Below, piece by piece: positions 24,395-32,024 of a DNA stretch of 32,024 bases. Origin of the DNA: Pelodictyon luteolum (GTDB lineage Bacteria > Bacteroidota > Chlorobiia > Chlorobiales > Chlorobiaceae); contig DYNE01000028.1 of assembly GCA_020721225.1 (NCBI GenBank), positions 1 through 32,024 on the forward strand. Direction: 5' to 3'. Below the pieces are notes generated by a model. It was not told the DNA's origin and did no database searches. It was given only the letters and a program-made list of their open reading frames with translations. The translations under genes and the position numbers were made by a program. The first letter of the stretch is position 1. Every line of letters starts with the position of its first letter.

Positions 24395-25210
24395 TTACCG
24401 GTTTACATAACCAAGCTCACTGATCATGCGCTTGCCTTCAGGCGTATTTTTCAGATCGATGAACTGCTTGACAACGCCGGTAGCCTGACCGTTGGTGTAC
24501 ATGAAAAGCGGACGGGTGATGGGGTAAGTGCCATTCTTTACGGTTCTTTCGTCAGGCTCGACACCGTCAACCATCACGGCCTTCACAGCATTATCCACAA
24601 ACCCGAGACCGATAAACCCGATAGCTGCGGGAGTCGAAGCGACACGATTCTTCACGGCTCCATTGCTGGCCTGTGTTTCAGCCTTTTTTGAAATCGGGTT
24701 ATCCTTGCCCATAACAAGTTCCTTGAAGGAATCCTGAGTACCGCTGTTCGATTCGCGCTGTATCTTAACGATGGCAGCATTCGGACCGCCTACCTGGTTC
24801 CAGTTGGTAAACTTGCCATTATAGATACCGCGAATCTGGGCTTTTGAAAGCGCATTGACGCGATTGCTCGGATGAACCACAATAGCAAGACCGTCCATTG
24901 CAACGATATGCTCCACAGGCTTAACCCCTTTGCTCTTTGCAGCGGCAACTTCCTTGTCCTTCATTTCACGCGACATGTTGGCAATATCGCAGGTTCCGTT
25001 GATAAGGCTTTTCGCTCCATTGCCTGAACCAGACTCGCTCACTGTCACCTGAACACCTGTGGTTTTGGTAAAGTATGCGGCGAACGACTTGGCTATCGGA
25101 CCGACGGTGGTCGAACCGTCCATCACGATCTTGTTTGCAGCTTCAGCTGTTCCTCCGGCCATAAGACCGAGAAGCGCTGCTCCGAACACTATTTTCTTGA
25201 AGAATTTCAT
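24395..25210 (-). CDS. pstS: Phosphate-binding protein PstS, first tandem copy
   Basis: A 271-residue periplasmic phosphate receptor with a signal peptide (about 1-24, ending GGTAEAA). Phosphate-contact stretches MDGSTTVGP, SESGSGNGAKSL and QRESNSGTQ are present, and RPLFMYTNGQ lies near the end. It would deliver phosphate to PstC/PstA. There is no lipobox, so it is soluble. The start has no Shine-Dalgarno, only an A-rich stretch, as for the neighbouring porin and second copy. A strong terminator follows, so it could be transcribed at high level on its own, possibly with the porin. Confidence 0.95.
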   Translation of the reverse strand: MKFFKKIVFGAALLGLMAGGTAEAANKIVMDGSTTVGPIAKSFAAYFTKTTGVQVTVSESGSGNGAKSLINGTCDIANMSREMKDKEVAAAKSKGVKPVEHIVAMDGLAIVVHPSNRVNALSKAQIRGIYNGKFTNWNQVGGPNAAIVKIQRESNSGTQDSFKELVMGKDNPISKKAETQASNGAVKNRVASTPAAIGFIGLGFVDNAVKAVMVDGVEPDERTVKNGTYPITRPLFMYTNGQATGVVKQFIDLKNTPEGKRMISELGYVNR

Positions 25211-25353
25211 TTTTTTCAGATTGATTTGTTAAAACATTTTACAGTAAAAAAGACACACTTATCCGGTATACAGCAGGCTACCCCACACGAGCAGCCTGTC
25301 TGCAGAAAGAACATCCACACACCTAACAGAGAAAAAAACAACACACATAAATT

Positions 25354-26478
25354 TTAGAACTTCACCACTACGTCAGCCTGGAGCAGGTGATTGGTTGCTG
25401 TTTCGTCATCGATCTTGCTGAAGTTATAGTACGTCGCGCCAACCGTCATATTCTGTACGAGATGATAGGTCGCTCCAATCTTGAACCCCTCGAGGTCAGT
25501 GAAGCTGCCGCCATTACGATCGGAGTCGGTGATATCGGCAACAGCATCCTCTTCAATGCTGACATATTCGCCACTGACAGCCCACTGACCTGGACTCTTA
25601 GCATTACCGATCTGAAGACCGATCAGATATGAATCTCTTTTGGCATCATCAACAGCGCTGAAATCCGCATGCTCTGCTGTGTTGAAGGCATACTGGCCAT
25701 AAACCTTCCAGGGAAGCGTTTCGGTAATGGGACCACCCACGCTTGCAAAAAACTCGACGATATTGAAATCCAGACCCGGTTTGAAAGCAGAATCTGTCGG
25801 TTTCGATACCGCTGAAGTTGATACCGAGTAACCGTCAAGATGCACGAAATCATAGTAACCGGCACCGACCTTGAAACCCAGATCGTTCACTTCACCGGTG
25901 TAAGCAAGCTGACCGGCCACGATATAGGCATCCTGCTCTTTTGTTGTCAAGCTGCTGTTCTCATCGATCACATAGTAACCGGCAACTGCAGTGATACCGT
26001 CTTTCTCCTTGCCGTCAGCATCCTTGCCGTACTGCAGGGTAGCGCCCTCGAAAGTGAGATCGCCATCCCAGACAAGATCTTTCGTAACGATAAGCGTCTT
26101 GGCTACATCTCTTTTACCAAGAATGACATTGACCTGTCCATCGAGAAACATCGGATGGTAGTCGATGTATGCTTCGTTCAGATAGATGCCATCGGCAGCA
26201 AACAGATCGTCAAACGTTTCGTTACGAGAGGTCGGCTCAGTACCGCCGGTCGAAAGCTGTACACCGGCAGAAAGTTCCTCATTGATCCAGGGATAGACAC
26301 CAAAACGGACGCGCATACGGTGGCGGTCGCGACTGTGATCATTATCGTTGGCTTCTGTATCTTTAAACGTCGATTCGTAACGGTAGCGGATATCGCCTTT
26401 CCAGTTCCAGTCGACAGCTTCAGCGTTGTTGAAACCGAGAGCCGCTGCCAGACCGACCAGCAAAGTGACTTTTTTCAT
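25354..26478 (-). CDS. Outer-membrane beta-barrel porin (Porin_5-like)
   Basis: A 374-residue outer-membrane protein with a signal peptide (MKKVTLLVGLAAALGFNNAEA), alternating amphipathic beta strands, many Tyr and Gly residues, and the C-terminal Phe (VVVKF) typical of barrels inserted by BamA. It fits the Porin_5-like group. The ATG at 26478 is chosen because it gives a normal signal peptide; the frame extends 17 codons further. Its place just before two pstS genes suggests an anion or phosphate pore, as for OprP/OprO elsewhere, but this is inferred from context, not from pore residues. A 143-base gap separates it from pstS. Confidence 0.88.
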   Translation of the reverse strand: MKKVTLLVGLAAALGFNNAEAVDWNWKGDIRYRYESTFKDTEANDNDHSRDRHRMRVRFGVYPWINEELSAGVQLSTGGTEPTSRNETFDDLFAADGIYLNEAYIDYHPMFLDGQVNVILGKRDVAKTLIVTKDLVWDGDLTFEGATLQYGKDADGKEKDGITAVAGYYVIDENSSLTTKEQDAYIVAGQLAYTGEVNDLGFKVGAGYYDFVHLDGYSVSTSAVSKPTDSAFKPGLDFNIVEFFASVGGPITETLPWKVYGQYAFNTAEHADFSAVDDAKRDSYLIGLQIGNAKSPGQWAVSGEYVSIEEDAVADITDSDRNGGSFTDLEGFKIGATYHLVQNMTVGATYYNFSKIDDETATNHLLQADVVVKF

Positions 26479-26664
26479 AATTAGAATAAGATTGGTTAGT
26501 GTGATGCGTTCATGAATTCTCACATGCATTCCTGCATATTCCTGATTCGTGAGCTAATCTAACACTCCTTTTGTTGAGGAATTATTACGGAAGTGCTACA
26601 AGATTGCAAACAAAACCGGATCACCTGTGATCTGAAACGTTTAACCCCTGGGCGGCGCCCTTAC

Positions 26665-26925
26665 CTACAGCTTGATATCCGTCACGATTACTGCTCCGTG
26701 AAACCGGCCGTCAGGAAAAATCACTCTTCCCTTCGAGTTGATGACGATATGGGGAAAACTGTTTTTTTCAAGCATAACGAGCAGCTTTTTGAGATCTTTT
26801 CTCCCTGAAGGCTTGATGATCAAATCCGCAACGGCATTGACTTTATCGACTTCGTGGTGTTTGAGCTCATCATGAATAAAAAAATCCCCATCGATATCAG
26901 CCCGCAATTCGTCGAGACGCAGCAT
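26665..26925 (-). CDS. Short MurB-like FAD-domain fragment (86 codons)
   Basis: The protein resembles the first part of the FAD-binding domain of UDP-N-acetylenolpyruvoylglucosamine reductase (MurB): ADLIIKPSGRKDLKKLL (about 34-50) and PHIVINSKGRVIFPDGRFHGAVI (about 58-80) parallel the MurB segments ADLLVxPxxxEDL and the LGxGSNLLVxDxGFxGxVI signature. The Gly-Ser-Asn that contacts the cofactor is changed to NSKG. The reading frame stops soon after, so the rest of the enzyme is absent. GGGAGG precedes the second ATG (26925) by 6 bases, a good ribosome site, which argues for translation. It may be a decayed copy or a small stand-alone protein. Confidence 0.55.
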   Translation of the reverse strand: MLRLDELRADIDGDFFIHDELKHHEVDKVNAVADLIIKPSGRKDLKKLLVMLEKNSFPHIVINSKGRVIFPDGRFHGAVIVTDIKL

Positions 26926-26997
26926 AAGCATCCTCCCGTTGGTTTTGATTCAATTCCCTCCTGATCGCCAAACCGACGCATCTCTAAAAGACCCAAG

Positions 26998-27028
26998 GGA
27001 CAAAAAGGACCAATAGGACAAAAAGGAC
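26998..27028. repeat. Two direct copies of GGACAAAAAGGAC
   Basis: Exact 13-base copies at 26998-27010 and 27016-27028, separated by CAATA. They lie in the gene-free stretch 26926-27254. Confidence 0.7.
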
Positions 27029-27087
27029 TAAAATATCCCGATGCCTCCTCGATTTTCTCCCGCAATGCAAAGCAAAACCATCTTCTC

Positions 27088-27249
27088 CGCTCACCCCCTA
27101 CAATCTTCATCAATCTCCCTGCCCACCGCCTACTGCCTACCGCTCACAATCCCCCCTCTCACATCCTTCATCAATCCTCCGGCCCACAGCTAACGGCCCA
27201 CCGCTCACAATCTTCCTGCCCACCGCCCACAATCCCACCGCCCACATTC
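27088..27249. repeat. Degenerate CCCACCGCTCACAATC-type repeats
   Basis: This stretch is built from variations on GCCCACCGC-(C/T)CACAATC, with GGCCCACAGCTAACGGCCCA in the middle. It shares words with 22970-23345. No reading frame with coding character crosses it on either strand; it lies directly beyond the stop of the GNAT gene. Confidence 0.6.
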
Positions 27250-27254
27250 TTCTA

Positions 27255-27923
27255 TTACTGTTTCGTCATATCCGTCAGCAACTTTCTTCTTTTGCACTCG
27301 AGCAGCGAGTGTATCCCTTCGGTCAGTTCACGGTAGATACGGCTTCTGCTGTCCTTAACCCGGCTGTAGAGTTTCAGGATATCGAGTGTAAGGATGATTC
27401 TGGTGGAGCTGCAGTTCAGGTCACCGAACAGATGCCGGCCGATCACTTCGAATCCAAGTACTCTGGTATGAAAATTAAGCGGAGAGTGCGGCTCGTTTTC
27501 AAAAACATCGGTAATGAAATGAGTGTAATCGCGCCCGACGACCTCTTCGGTAGCCGCACGCATCAGGCGCAACGCTATGCGATGGTTCCGGCGGTATTCT
27601 CCGGCAATCATGAATCTGCCAATCTCGACATACTGACCAAGCTGTTTGAGATAATCGATATCGATACCCGGCATAAACGTAACCTGGTACTCATCAGGAA
27701 GCGCAAGGGGAGGGTCGTACAGCAGTCTGAGTACCCCAACCGGACGACCGTTGAGCCTGGCCAGAAACCAGGAAAACGGCTGTCCCTCGGATAGCTCTTC
27801 GGGAATCTGCGACTGAGCACTGCTGATCCAGTTTTTCTCGTTCTGGAAAACCTGCTCGATTACCGTAATAACCCCCTGGCGATCTTCGCTGTCCAACACC
27901 CGCTGAACGGTTATCGCTGACAT
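27255..27923 (-). CDS. GNAT-fold acyltransferase, FeeM/autoinducer-synthase-like
   Basis: A 222-residue protein with the acyl-CoA N-acyltransferase fold. The strand-turn PFSWFLARLNGRPVGVLRLLYD (about 49-70) is typical of GNAT, and the following VEIGRFMIAGEYRRNHRIALRLMRAA region resembles the E-x-x-R motif of N-acyl amino acid and homoserine-lactone synthases (FeeM-like). A C-terminal helix extension (about 183-222) is Arg/Lys-rich. AAGGAG lies 5 bases before the ATG. It follows a PlsC-type acyltransferase gene by 40 bases, so an acyl-lipid or N-acyl amino acid product is plausible. Substrate not determinable. Confidence 0.7.
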   Translation of the reverse strand: MSAITVQRVLDSEDRQGVITVIEQVFQNEKNWISSAQSQIPEELSEGQPFSWFLARLNGRPVGVLRLLYDPPLALPDEYQVTFMPGIDIDYLKQLGQYVEIGRFMIAGEYRRNHRIALRLMRAATEEVVGRDYTHFITDVFENEPHSPLNFHTRVLGFEVIGRHLFGDLNCSSTRIILTLDILKLYSRVKDSRSRIYRELTEGIHSLLECKRRKLLTDMTKQ

Positions 27924-27963
27924 GGCATCTCCTTTTGCGTTATAGGTTTTATGAACAGACTGA

Positions 27964-28728
27964 TCACGATACGGGAAGCGGTTCCCGATAGGTTTTACCG
28001 CAAAGACCGGAAAGCTGCCGCATCACGAAACAGGTTGTTTCAACCGCCAATGCGTGCAGTTGCCGACTGCTGTCGTTATTTTCAGGAGTTCCTGCCTTGA
28101 TGGCGCGATAGAGTTTTGAACTCTCGTGAAAATCAAGAGGCGCTCCGACATTGATCATCATTCGCCCAAAGGCGGGAACCCGCCCTTTTTTCCGTCTTGC
28201 AGCGAAGTCTATGCCAACTGGAATGACCGGCATGCCGGAGTTGAGAATGATATGGCCTACTCCCGGCTTTGCCCTGGCAAGGAATTGCGGATGCGGGTTC
28301 CGTTTTCCTTCGGGAAAAATGCCGATACTACCGCCGCTCTCAAGTTTCCGGCAGCAACGGTCAACGGTATTGAGAGGAAGTCGTGATGGGCGTTTTCGTT
28401 CGATCAACGGTATCGTCGAGCGCTTGTGATAGACGTAGAGCGGATCAATCATGTTCATCAACCATCCGATAACGGGAATCTTTCCGTACATCCAGTCGAT
28501 AACGAAACTTATTGTACGCCCTCCGAGATGAAACATGAGAAAAACAGGCACCAGAAGAGCTTCAAGGGAGTTGCTGTGATTAAAAACATAGATAGCCGCG
28601 CCTCTCCCGGCCGAAAGGTTATCAAGACCATCCGCCCTGATCAGAAAAAAATTCGGAACCATCAGCATTCTCAGAAGCAATGCTTTTCCGGAATTCAGAT
28701 AGGGAAGGGGTTTGAAGATGGTTTCCAT
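27964..28728 (-). CDS. PlsC-type lysophospholipid acyltransferase with altered HX4D motif
   Basis: A 254-residue member of the PlsC/LPLAT family that would move an acyl chain to a lysolipid in the inner membrane. Counting from ATG 28728, the catalytic block is NHSNSLE with His51 followed by four residues and Glu56 instead of the usual Asp. The second block is IGIFPEGKRNP (about 136-146), which binds the acceptor phosphate, and a third is VIPVGIDF. An in-frame ATG at 28752 would add a Lys-rich MKKGKEKN. It precedes the GNAT-fold gene, and the pair recalls the two-acyltransferase logic of ornithine-lipid synthesis (OlsB/OlsA), but neither is a clear orthologue. Confidence 0.85.
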   Translation of the reverse strand: METIFKPLPYLNSGKALLLRMLMVPNFFLIRADGLDNLSAGRGAAIYVFNHSNSLEALLVPVFLMFHLGGRTISFVIDWMYGKIPVIGWLMNMIDPLYVYHKRSTIPLIERKRPSRLPLNTVDRCCRKLESGGSIGIFPEGKRNPHPQFLARAKPGVGHIILNSGMPVIPVGIDFAARRKKGRVPAFGRMMINVGAPLDFHESSKLYRAIKAGTPENNDSSRQLHALAVETTCFVMRQLSGLCGKTYREPLPVS

Positions 28729-28934
28729 GTTTTTTTCTTTACCTTTTTTCATCGTGAAAAAAGCAGGCGGGGAGCTCCTGTACCTGTTTCAGGTAATAAA
28801 AAAAAACAGTGTTGGCGATTGGTTACGCTTGTGTGACGGTTGTGTAAATTCAGGTATTTCTGACGATCAAAAAGCAGAGCGAAAGGGCTGACGCAACGCT
28901 CCTGTATATTCTGTAACGTGAAGCTGCCGGCCCA

Positions 28935-30392
28935 ATGAACCTGCTTCAGAATGCGATAATCCTGACGACCGGTTTTCTGCTGTCGCAGATATTGATAGCC
29001 TCAAAAACACACTACCGGCTTATCGCCTTCATACTCCGGCATTCCGGCTCCGGGTTCAGGGCTCTTCTGACATCGGTACTGCTGATCGCCTATGGCCTTT
29101 CGATATTCCTCTCGAATACGGTCGTGGTACTGTCCCTTATTCCCGTTATAAAACGCCTTGTTGATTTTCTGCCGGAACCGGCATCGAAAAAAGAGGTGGG
29201 AACCCTCTTCTACCTTGCGCTGACTTTTGGAGCAACAACAGGAGGGTTTGCATCATTGACCGGCAACCCGCTCAATGTATTCGCGCTCAGCCTTGCGGAA
29301 CTCAATAAACTGGAAGGGTACGACAATCTGAACTTCTTCTCATGGCTGATGATCGGCCTGCCGACGTCAATGGTGCTTGTTGCGGCTGCCCGGTGGATCA
29401 TTCTGTACTTCGCGCGAAACTGCAGCGAGTCGATACTCGCCTATCCCGGAAGCGGTAAAACAGCCCTGCTCCCGCACCGTCCGCTGCTGTTTTTTGCCGC
29501 GAACATCTGTTTTATCACTGCCATGACCGGTATCCAGTTTTTTTTAAAACCGAAACCGGTTCTGCTCGGGTTTTCGTATGTGGATCTCCTCTTTCTGCTC
29601 TATGGCGCAGCCTTTCTTTTTTTCACCTTTATCTTGCCAAGAAAAAAAAGAATACAGGGCGGCATAAGAAAAAACGCGCTGTTTCTCCTCTTCTATCTTG
29701 CTGCGTTTCCGGTAATCCTTGTCAGTCGTATTTGCAGAGAAACCGAAACGCATCTGCACATCCCCATGGTTCGATTCTATGGTTTTCTTGACGCACTTCT
29801 GCTCAAAAGCCTGAATGCTCTATGGATTTTTTTCTTTTCCGAAACCATCGACTCACTTGAACGGCCGAACTTCAACGCTATTCTTTCGATCAACAGAATC
29901 ATCCTTGATATCCCCTATTTCGGACTGCTGCTGATAGCCGTATTCAGTTCACTGCTCTATCTTGCCGTTACAACCGGCGATAATCCGGCCACTCCGGATT
30001 CGGACGGCTACCTCATTACCTGGATAACCTCACTGATAGTCCGGATTCTGGAACCGCTGAGCAGCCCTCTGCTCTTTCTTCCGACACTCAATCTGGCTGC
30101 GGCATTCTCATCGGAACTGCTCAGCAATACCGCTATTGTCATTATTCTTGCGCCGCTCGTGATTTCCATGTCTCCACACACCTCGCTCAGCGCGCTGACG
30201 CTCCTGCTCTCGGTCACCATAGCTGCCAGTGCTGCGTTCATGACCCCGATGGCATCGCCCGCAAATACACTCGCATTCGGAGGCATCGATCATGTTTCCC
30301 TGAAAACCGTCATAAAAGCCGGTCTGATCATGAACCTCGTATCCGCACTCCTTATAACCACGCTTTTTCTTGCTCTTTCGTCGGTTCTATGA
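28935..30392 (+). CDS. DASS/SLC13-family divalent anion transporter
   Basis: A 485-residue inner-membrane carrier with about 11-12 helices, the only confident plus-strand gene. Two SNT signatures typical of the family lie at FLSNTVVV (60-62) and in SSELLSNTAIVIIL near the C-terminus, each with a partner loop: ASLTGNPLNVFALSL (about 106-120) and MTPMASPANTLAFG. Members use Na+ to import sulfate, phosphate or C4-dicarboxylates; which anion is not clear from the sequence. It is transcribed divergently from the PlsC/GNAT pair and ends 31 bases before the convergent LptF/LptG gene. No Shine-Dalgarno is visible before the ATG. Confidence 0.85.
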   Translation: MNLLQNAIILTTGFLLSQILIASKTHYRLIAFILRHSGSGFRALLTSVLLIAYGLSIFLSNTVVVLSLIPVIKRLVDFLPEPASKKEVGTLFYLALTFGATTGGFASLTGNPLNVFALSLAELNKLEGYDNLNFFSWLMIGLPTSMVLVAAARWIILYFARNCSESILAYPGSGKTALLPHRPLLFFAANICFITAMTGIQFFLKPKPVLLGFSYVDLLFLLYGAAFLFFTFILPRKKRIQGGIRKNALFLLFYLAAFPVILVSRICRETETHLHIPMVRFYGFLDALLLKSLNALWIFFFSETIDSLERPNFNAILSINRIILDIPYFGLLLIAVFSSLLYLAVTTGDNPATPDSDGYLITWITSLIVRILEPLSSPLLFLPTLNLAAAFSSELLSNTAIVIILAPLVISMSPHTSLSALTLLLSVTIAASAAFMTPMASPANTLAFGGIDHVSLKTVIKAGLIMNLVSALLITTLFLALSSVL

Positions 30393-30423
30393 ACAACAGG
30401 AATAGTGATATGGATAAAAGCGA

Positions 30424-31635
30424 CTATTTCGAAGCCCTGAGAACCGTTCCGCTCAAACGGTGGAGCAAAAATAATCCGAAAAGCCCTGTAACCGCATTTG
30501 CCGACCAGACCGACAGAAGCGGATCAAGAAAACCTCTTTCGGCAATTTTTTCTCCGCCGATGATCATCGACCAGTAAAGCACAAACAGAGCCAGCGAAAT
30601 CCCGGCGCCTACACCGAACCCTCCCCGTCTGGCCAGAACGCCAAGTGGTATGCCTGCAAGGGCAAAGACAAAACATGCAACAGAAATGGCATATTTCTTG
30701 TAATACTCAATCAGGTACTTGTTGTACTGCTTTTTATCCGCCTCAATACGCTCCTGTTCACGCTGAAGCGGTCCGACATCCGTAATCGACGCAGCACGCC
30801 GCTCAGCCGAAACGATATTGCGTTGCAATACCATCCCAGCCTCAAGCAGTTCTTCCGCAGAAAGTTCGGCGATTTTGCCGCGAATCCGATCGTTCGATGT
30901 CCGACTGAATCCGAACCCTGTTGTTTCAAAAACGAGCTGATGCCGCTGGAAACGCATTGCCCTGTACTTACGGTAATCGGACTGGTCTATCTGGTGGATC
31001 TCTCCGTTGAAAAGGGTCATGACAAGAAAACTATTATCGGGTGAAAACCTGATAACACCTCTCTCGGCGCTCATCATGGTTCTGGACTTGGGATTTCTCA
31101 AATCGTACAGCACCACCCCCCGTATCTCCTTCGAAGCCTCATCGGTTTTTCTGACAAAAATGGAATAACCGTCGATAAAACTTGAAAAAGCATTTTCCGT
31201 CAGGCCAAAGGTCGGTTTAGCCCTCGCAATATCAATCATAAGCGATTTTGAGCGGTAGTTCGCTTCGGGAATGACAACATTATTGAACCGTTCCACAAGC
31301 AGCGAAAGAAGCGCCGCCACAATAAGCACGGGAACGGCCAACCGGTAAAGCGACAAACCCGAAGCTCTGAAAACCGTCATTTCAGCAGCATTGGTCATGG
31401 CGCCATATGCCATGATCACCGCAACAAGCACCGCCATAGGCACAGCAAACACAACCATCCAGGCAGACTGAAACATGACCAGCTCGGCTATATCGGCTAT
31501 ATTAATCCCTTTGCCAAGAAAGCGATCCGAAAAACCGGCAAGAAACTGAAGAACAAGAACAAAAACGATTGTAATAAATGCGAGAATAAACGGCCCGATA
31601 TGGGACTTGAGGATATAGCGGTCGATAATCTTCAT
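30424..31635 (-). CDS. LptF/LptG-family lipopolysaccharide export permease
   Basis: A 403-residue YjgP/YjgQ-type permease that would help extract lipopolysaccharide from the inner membrane with LptB. It begins MKIIDRYILKSHIGPFILAF, the standard start of the family, with TM1 at about 12-35, TM2 and TM3 at about 55-115, a periplasmic beta-jellyroll (about 130-265), a charged segment with SITDVGPLQREQERIEADKKQ, and three C-terminal helices with AGIPLGVLARRGG. LptF and LptG cannot be told apart here. Its start overlaps the end of a small doubtful reading frame by 4 bases (ATGA). Confidence 0.92.
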   Translation of the reverse strand: MKIIDRYILKSHIGPFILAFITIVFVLVLQFLAGFSDRFLGKGINIADIAELVMFQSAWMVVFAVPMAVLVAVIMAYGAMTNAAEMTVFRASGLSLYRLAVPVLIVAALLSLLVERFNNVVIPEANYRSKSLMIDIARAKPTFGLTENAFSSFIDGYSIFVRKTDEASKEIRGVVLYDLRNPKSRTMMSAERGVIRFSPDNSFLVMTLFNGEIHQIDQSDYRKYRAMRFQRHQLVFETTGFGFSRTSNDRIRGKIAELSAEELLEAGMVLQRNIVSAERRAASITDVGPLQREQERIEADKKQYNKYLIEYYKKYAISVACFVFALAGIPLGVLARRGGFGVGAGISLALFVLYWSMIIGGEKIAERGFLDPLLSVWSANAVTGLFGLFLLHRLSGTVLRASK

Positions 31636-31943
31636 AAAAGGAATGGTCGCTCTGGATCGCAGTTTTTCTTAGGTTCAATACAATATAGTGCCAAAAAACC
31701 GATAAGACCGGCATACGGAGGGAAAAAAACCGATTGACGGGTTTCGCTCCGGTTAAAAAACAACAGAAGAACAAGCAACAGAATACGGGATAGCCGAAAC
31801 ATACCCGGAAGTCCTGGGCGGTATGATTCCGTTTTTCCGTAAAAGGTTATTCCCTGCTGTTCAATTTGCCTTTTCAGAAGGAATGCTGCCTGGGTTACAT
31901 TGACGCCTACCCCTCGAATATCAGACATGCGGCAATAAAGCAC
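31632..31943 (-). CDS. Doubtful small ORF with one or two hydrophobic segments
   Basis: A 103-codon frame starting GTG with an in-frame ATG at 31928 just after. It has two hydrophobic stretches, MFRLSRILLLVLLLFF and PYAGLIGFLALYC. Its stop shares ATGA with the start of the LptF/LptG gene, which hints at coupling, but I recognise no family and no good ribosome site for the ATG. Apart from it, 31636-31965 shows nothing I can identify. Confidence 0.25.
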   Translation of the reverse strand: MLYCRMSDIRGVGVNVTQAAFLLKRQIEQQGITFYGKTESYRPGLPGMFRLSRILLLVLLLFFNRSETRQSVFFPPYAGLIGFLALYCIEPKKNCDPERPFLL

Positions 31944-31970
31944 CCCCTGGATTCGCCCGTAGCTTACACT

Positions 31971-32024
31971 AGGGCACCTCTATTTATTATGGGGGAGCTT
32001 AAATTATTATAAAATATAAAAATA
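31971..32024. other. Possible outer end of an insertion sequence at the right edge
   Basis: After CTAG, the sequence AGGGCACCTC begins (31971-31980) and the remaining bases become strongly AT-rich, unlike the rest of the window. GGGCACCTC-like ends next to CTAG occur in IS5-type elements as far as I recall. The element, if real, would extend beyond the window, so this is weak. Confidence 0.2.

Noticed and set aside
25260-25300. Terminator after the porin gene
   Set aside because: A short CAGGCT/AGCCTG inverted repeat exists but its loop is long and no T run follows it on the minus strand.
26820-27113. Minus-strand frame covering the GGACAAAAAGGAC repeat
   Set aside because: The repeat-derived translation (FCPIGPFCPLG) and overlap with the MurB-like frame point to a chance frame.

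Overview
All gene names and roles here are read from motifs in the sequence; no search was run. The window looks like chromosome of a Gram-negative bacterium with an outer membrane: a beta-barrel porin ending in Phe, an RND efflux pump with its adaptor, and an LptF/LptG-type lipopolysaccharide permease. Weak or absent Shine-Dalgarno sites before several exported proteins, and the kinds of intergenic repeats present, fit the Chlorobiota/Bacteroidota side. My best guess is a green sulfur bacterium (Chlorobiaceae), but no marker gene proves it. Every confident gene except one (a DASS-type transporter at 28935-30392) is on the minus strand.

Region by region: 1-92 is the 3' end (domains V and VI) of a group II intron that continues off the left edge, followed by small hairpins separated by a constant ATACTCCC. 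Then come a Ca2+-type P-ATPase (179-2848) and a giant FAD/Fe-S dehydrogenase of the D-lactate/glycolate type with an N-terminal DUF3683-like domain (2902-6558). Next is a three-gene unit of short-chain dehydrogenase, Nif11-type leader peptide and alpha/beta hydrolase (9215 down to 6786), closed by a terminator. An apparent operon follows: DoxX-like protein, polytopic membrane protein, secreted pentapeptide-repeat protein and family 2 glycosyltransferase (13209 down to 9407). An RND pump and its adaptor occupy 13313-17511.

17709-26478 is a phosphate locus: porin, two tandem PstS proteins, then after about 720 non-coding bases full of degenerate repeats, pstC, pstA, pstB, phoU and a second, divergent phoU-like gene. 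The porin would admit anions, PstS would capture phosphate in the periplasm, PstCAB would import it, and the PhoU proteins would report on or restrain the transporter. The porin's membership is inferred only from position.

The right end has an 86-codon MurB-like fragment with a good ribosome binding site, low-complexity intergenic repeats, a GNAT-fold acyltransferase next to a PlsC-type acyltransferase, the DASS transporter and an LptF/LptG-family permease. The last ~50 bases turn AT-rich and may be the start of an insertion sequence.

The most promising candidates for something new are the Nif11-type precursor peptide with its two flanking enzymes, the GNAT/PlsC pair with an altered acyltransferase motif, and two families of short non-coding repeats that recur next to the 3' ends of minus-strand genes.
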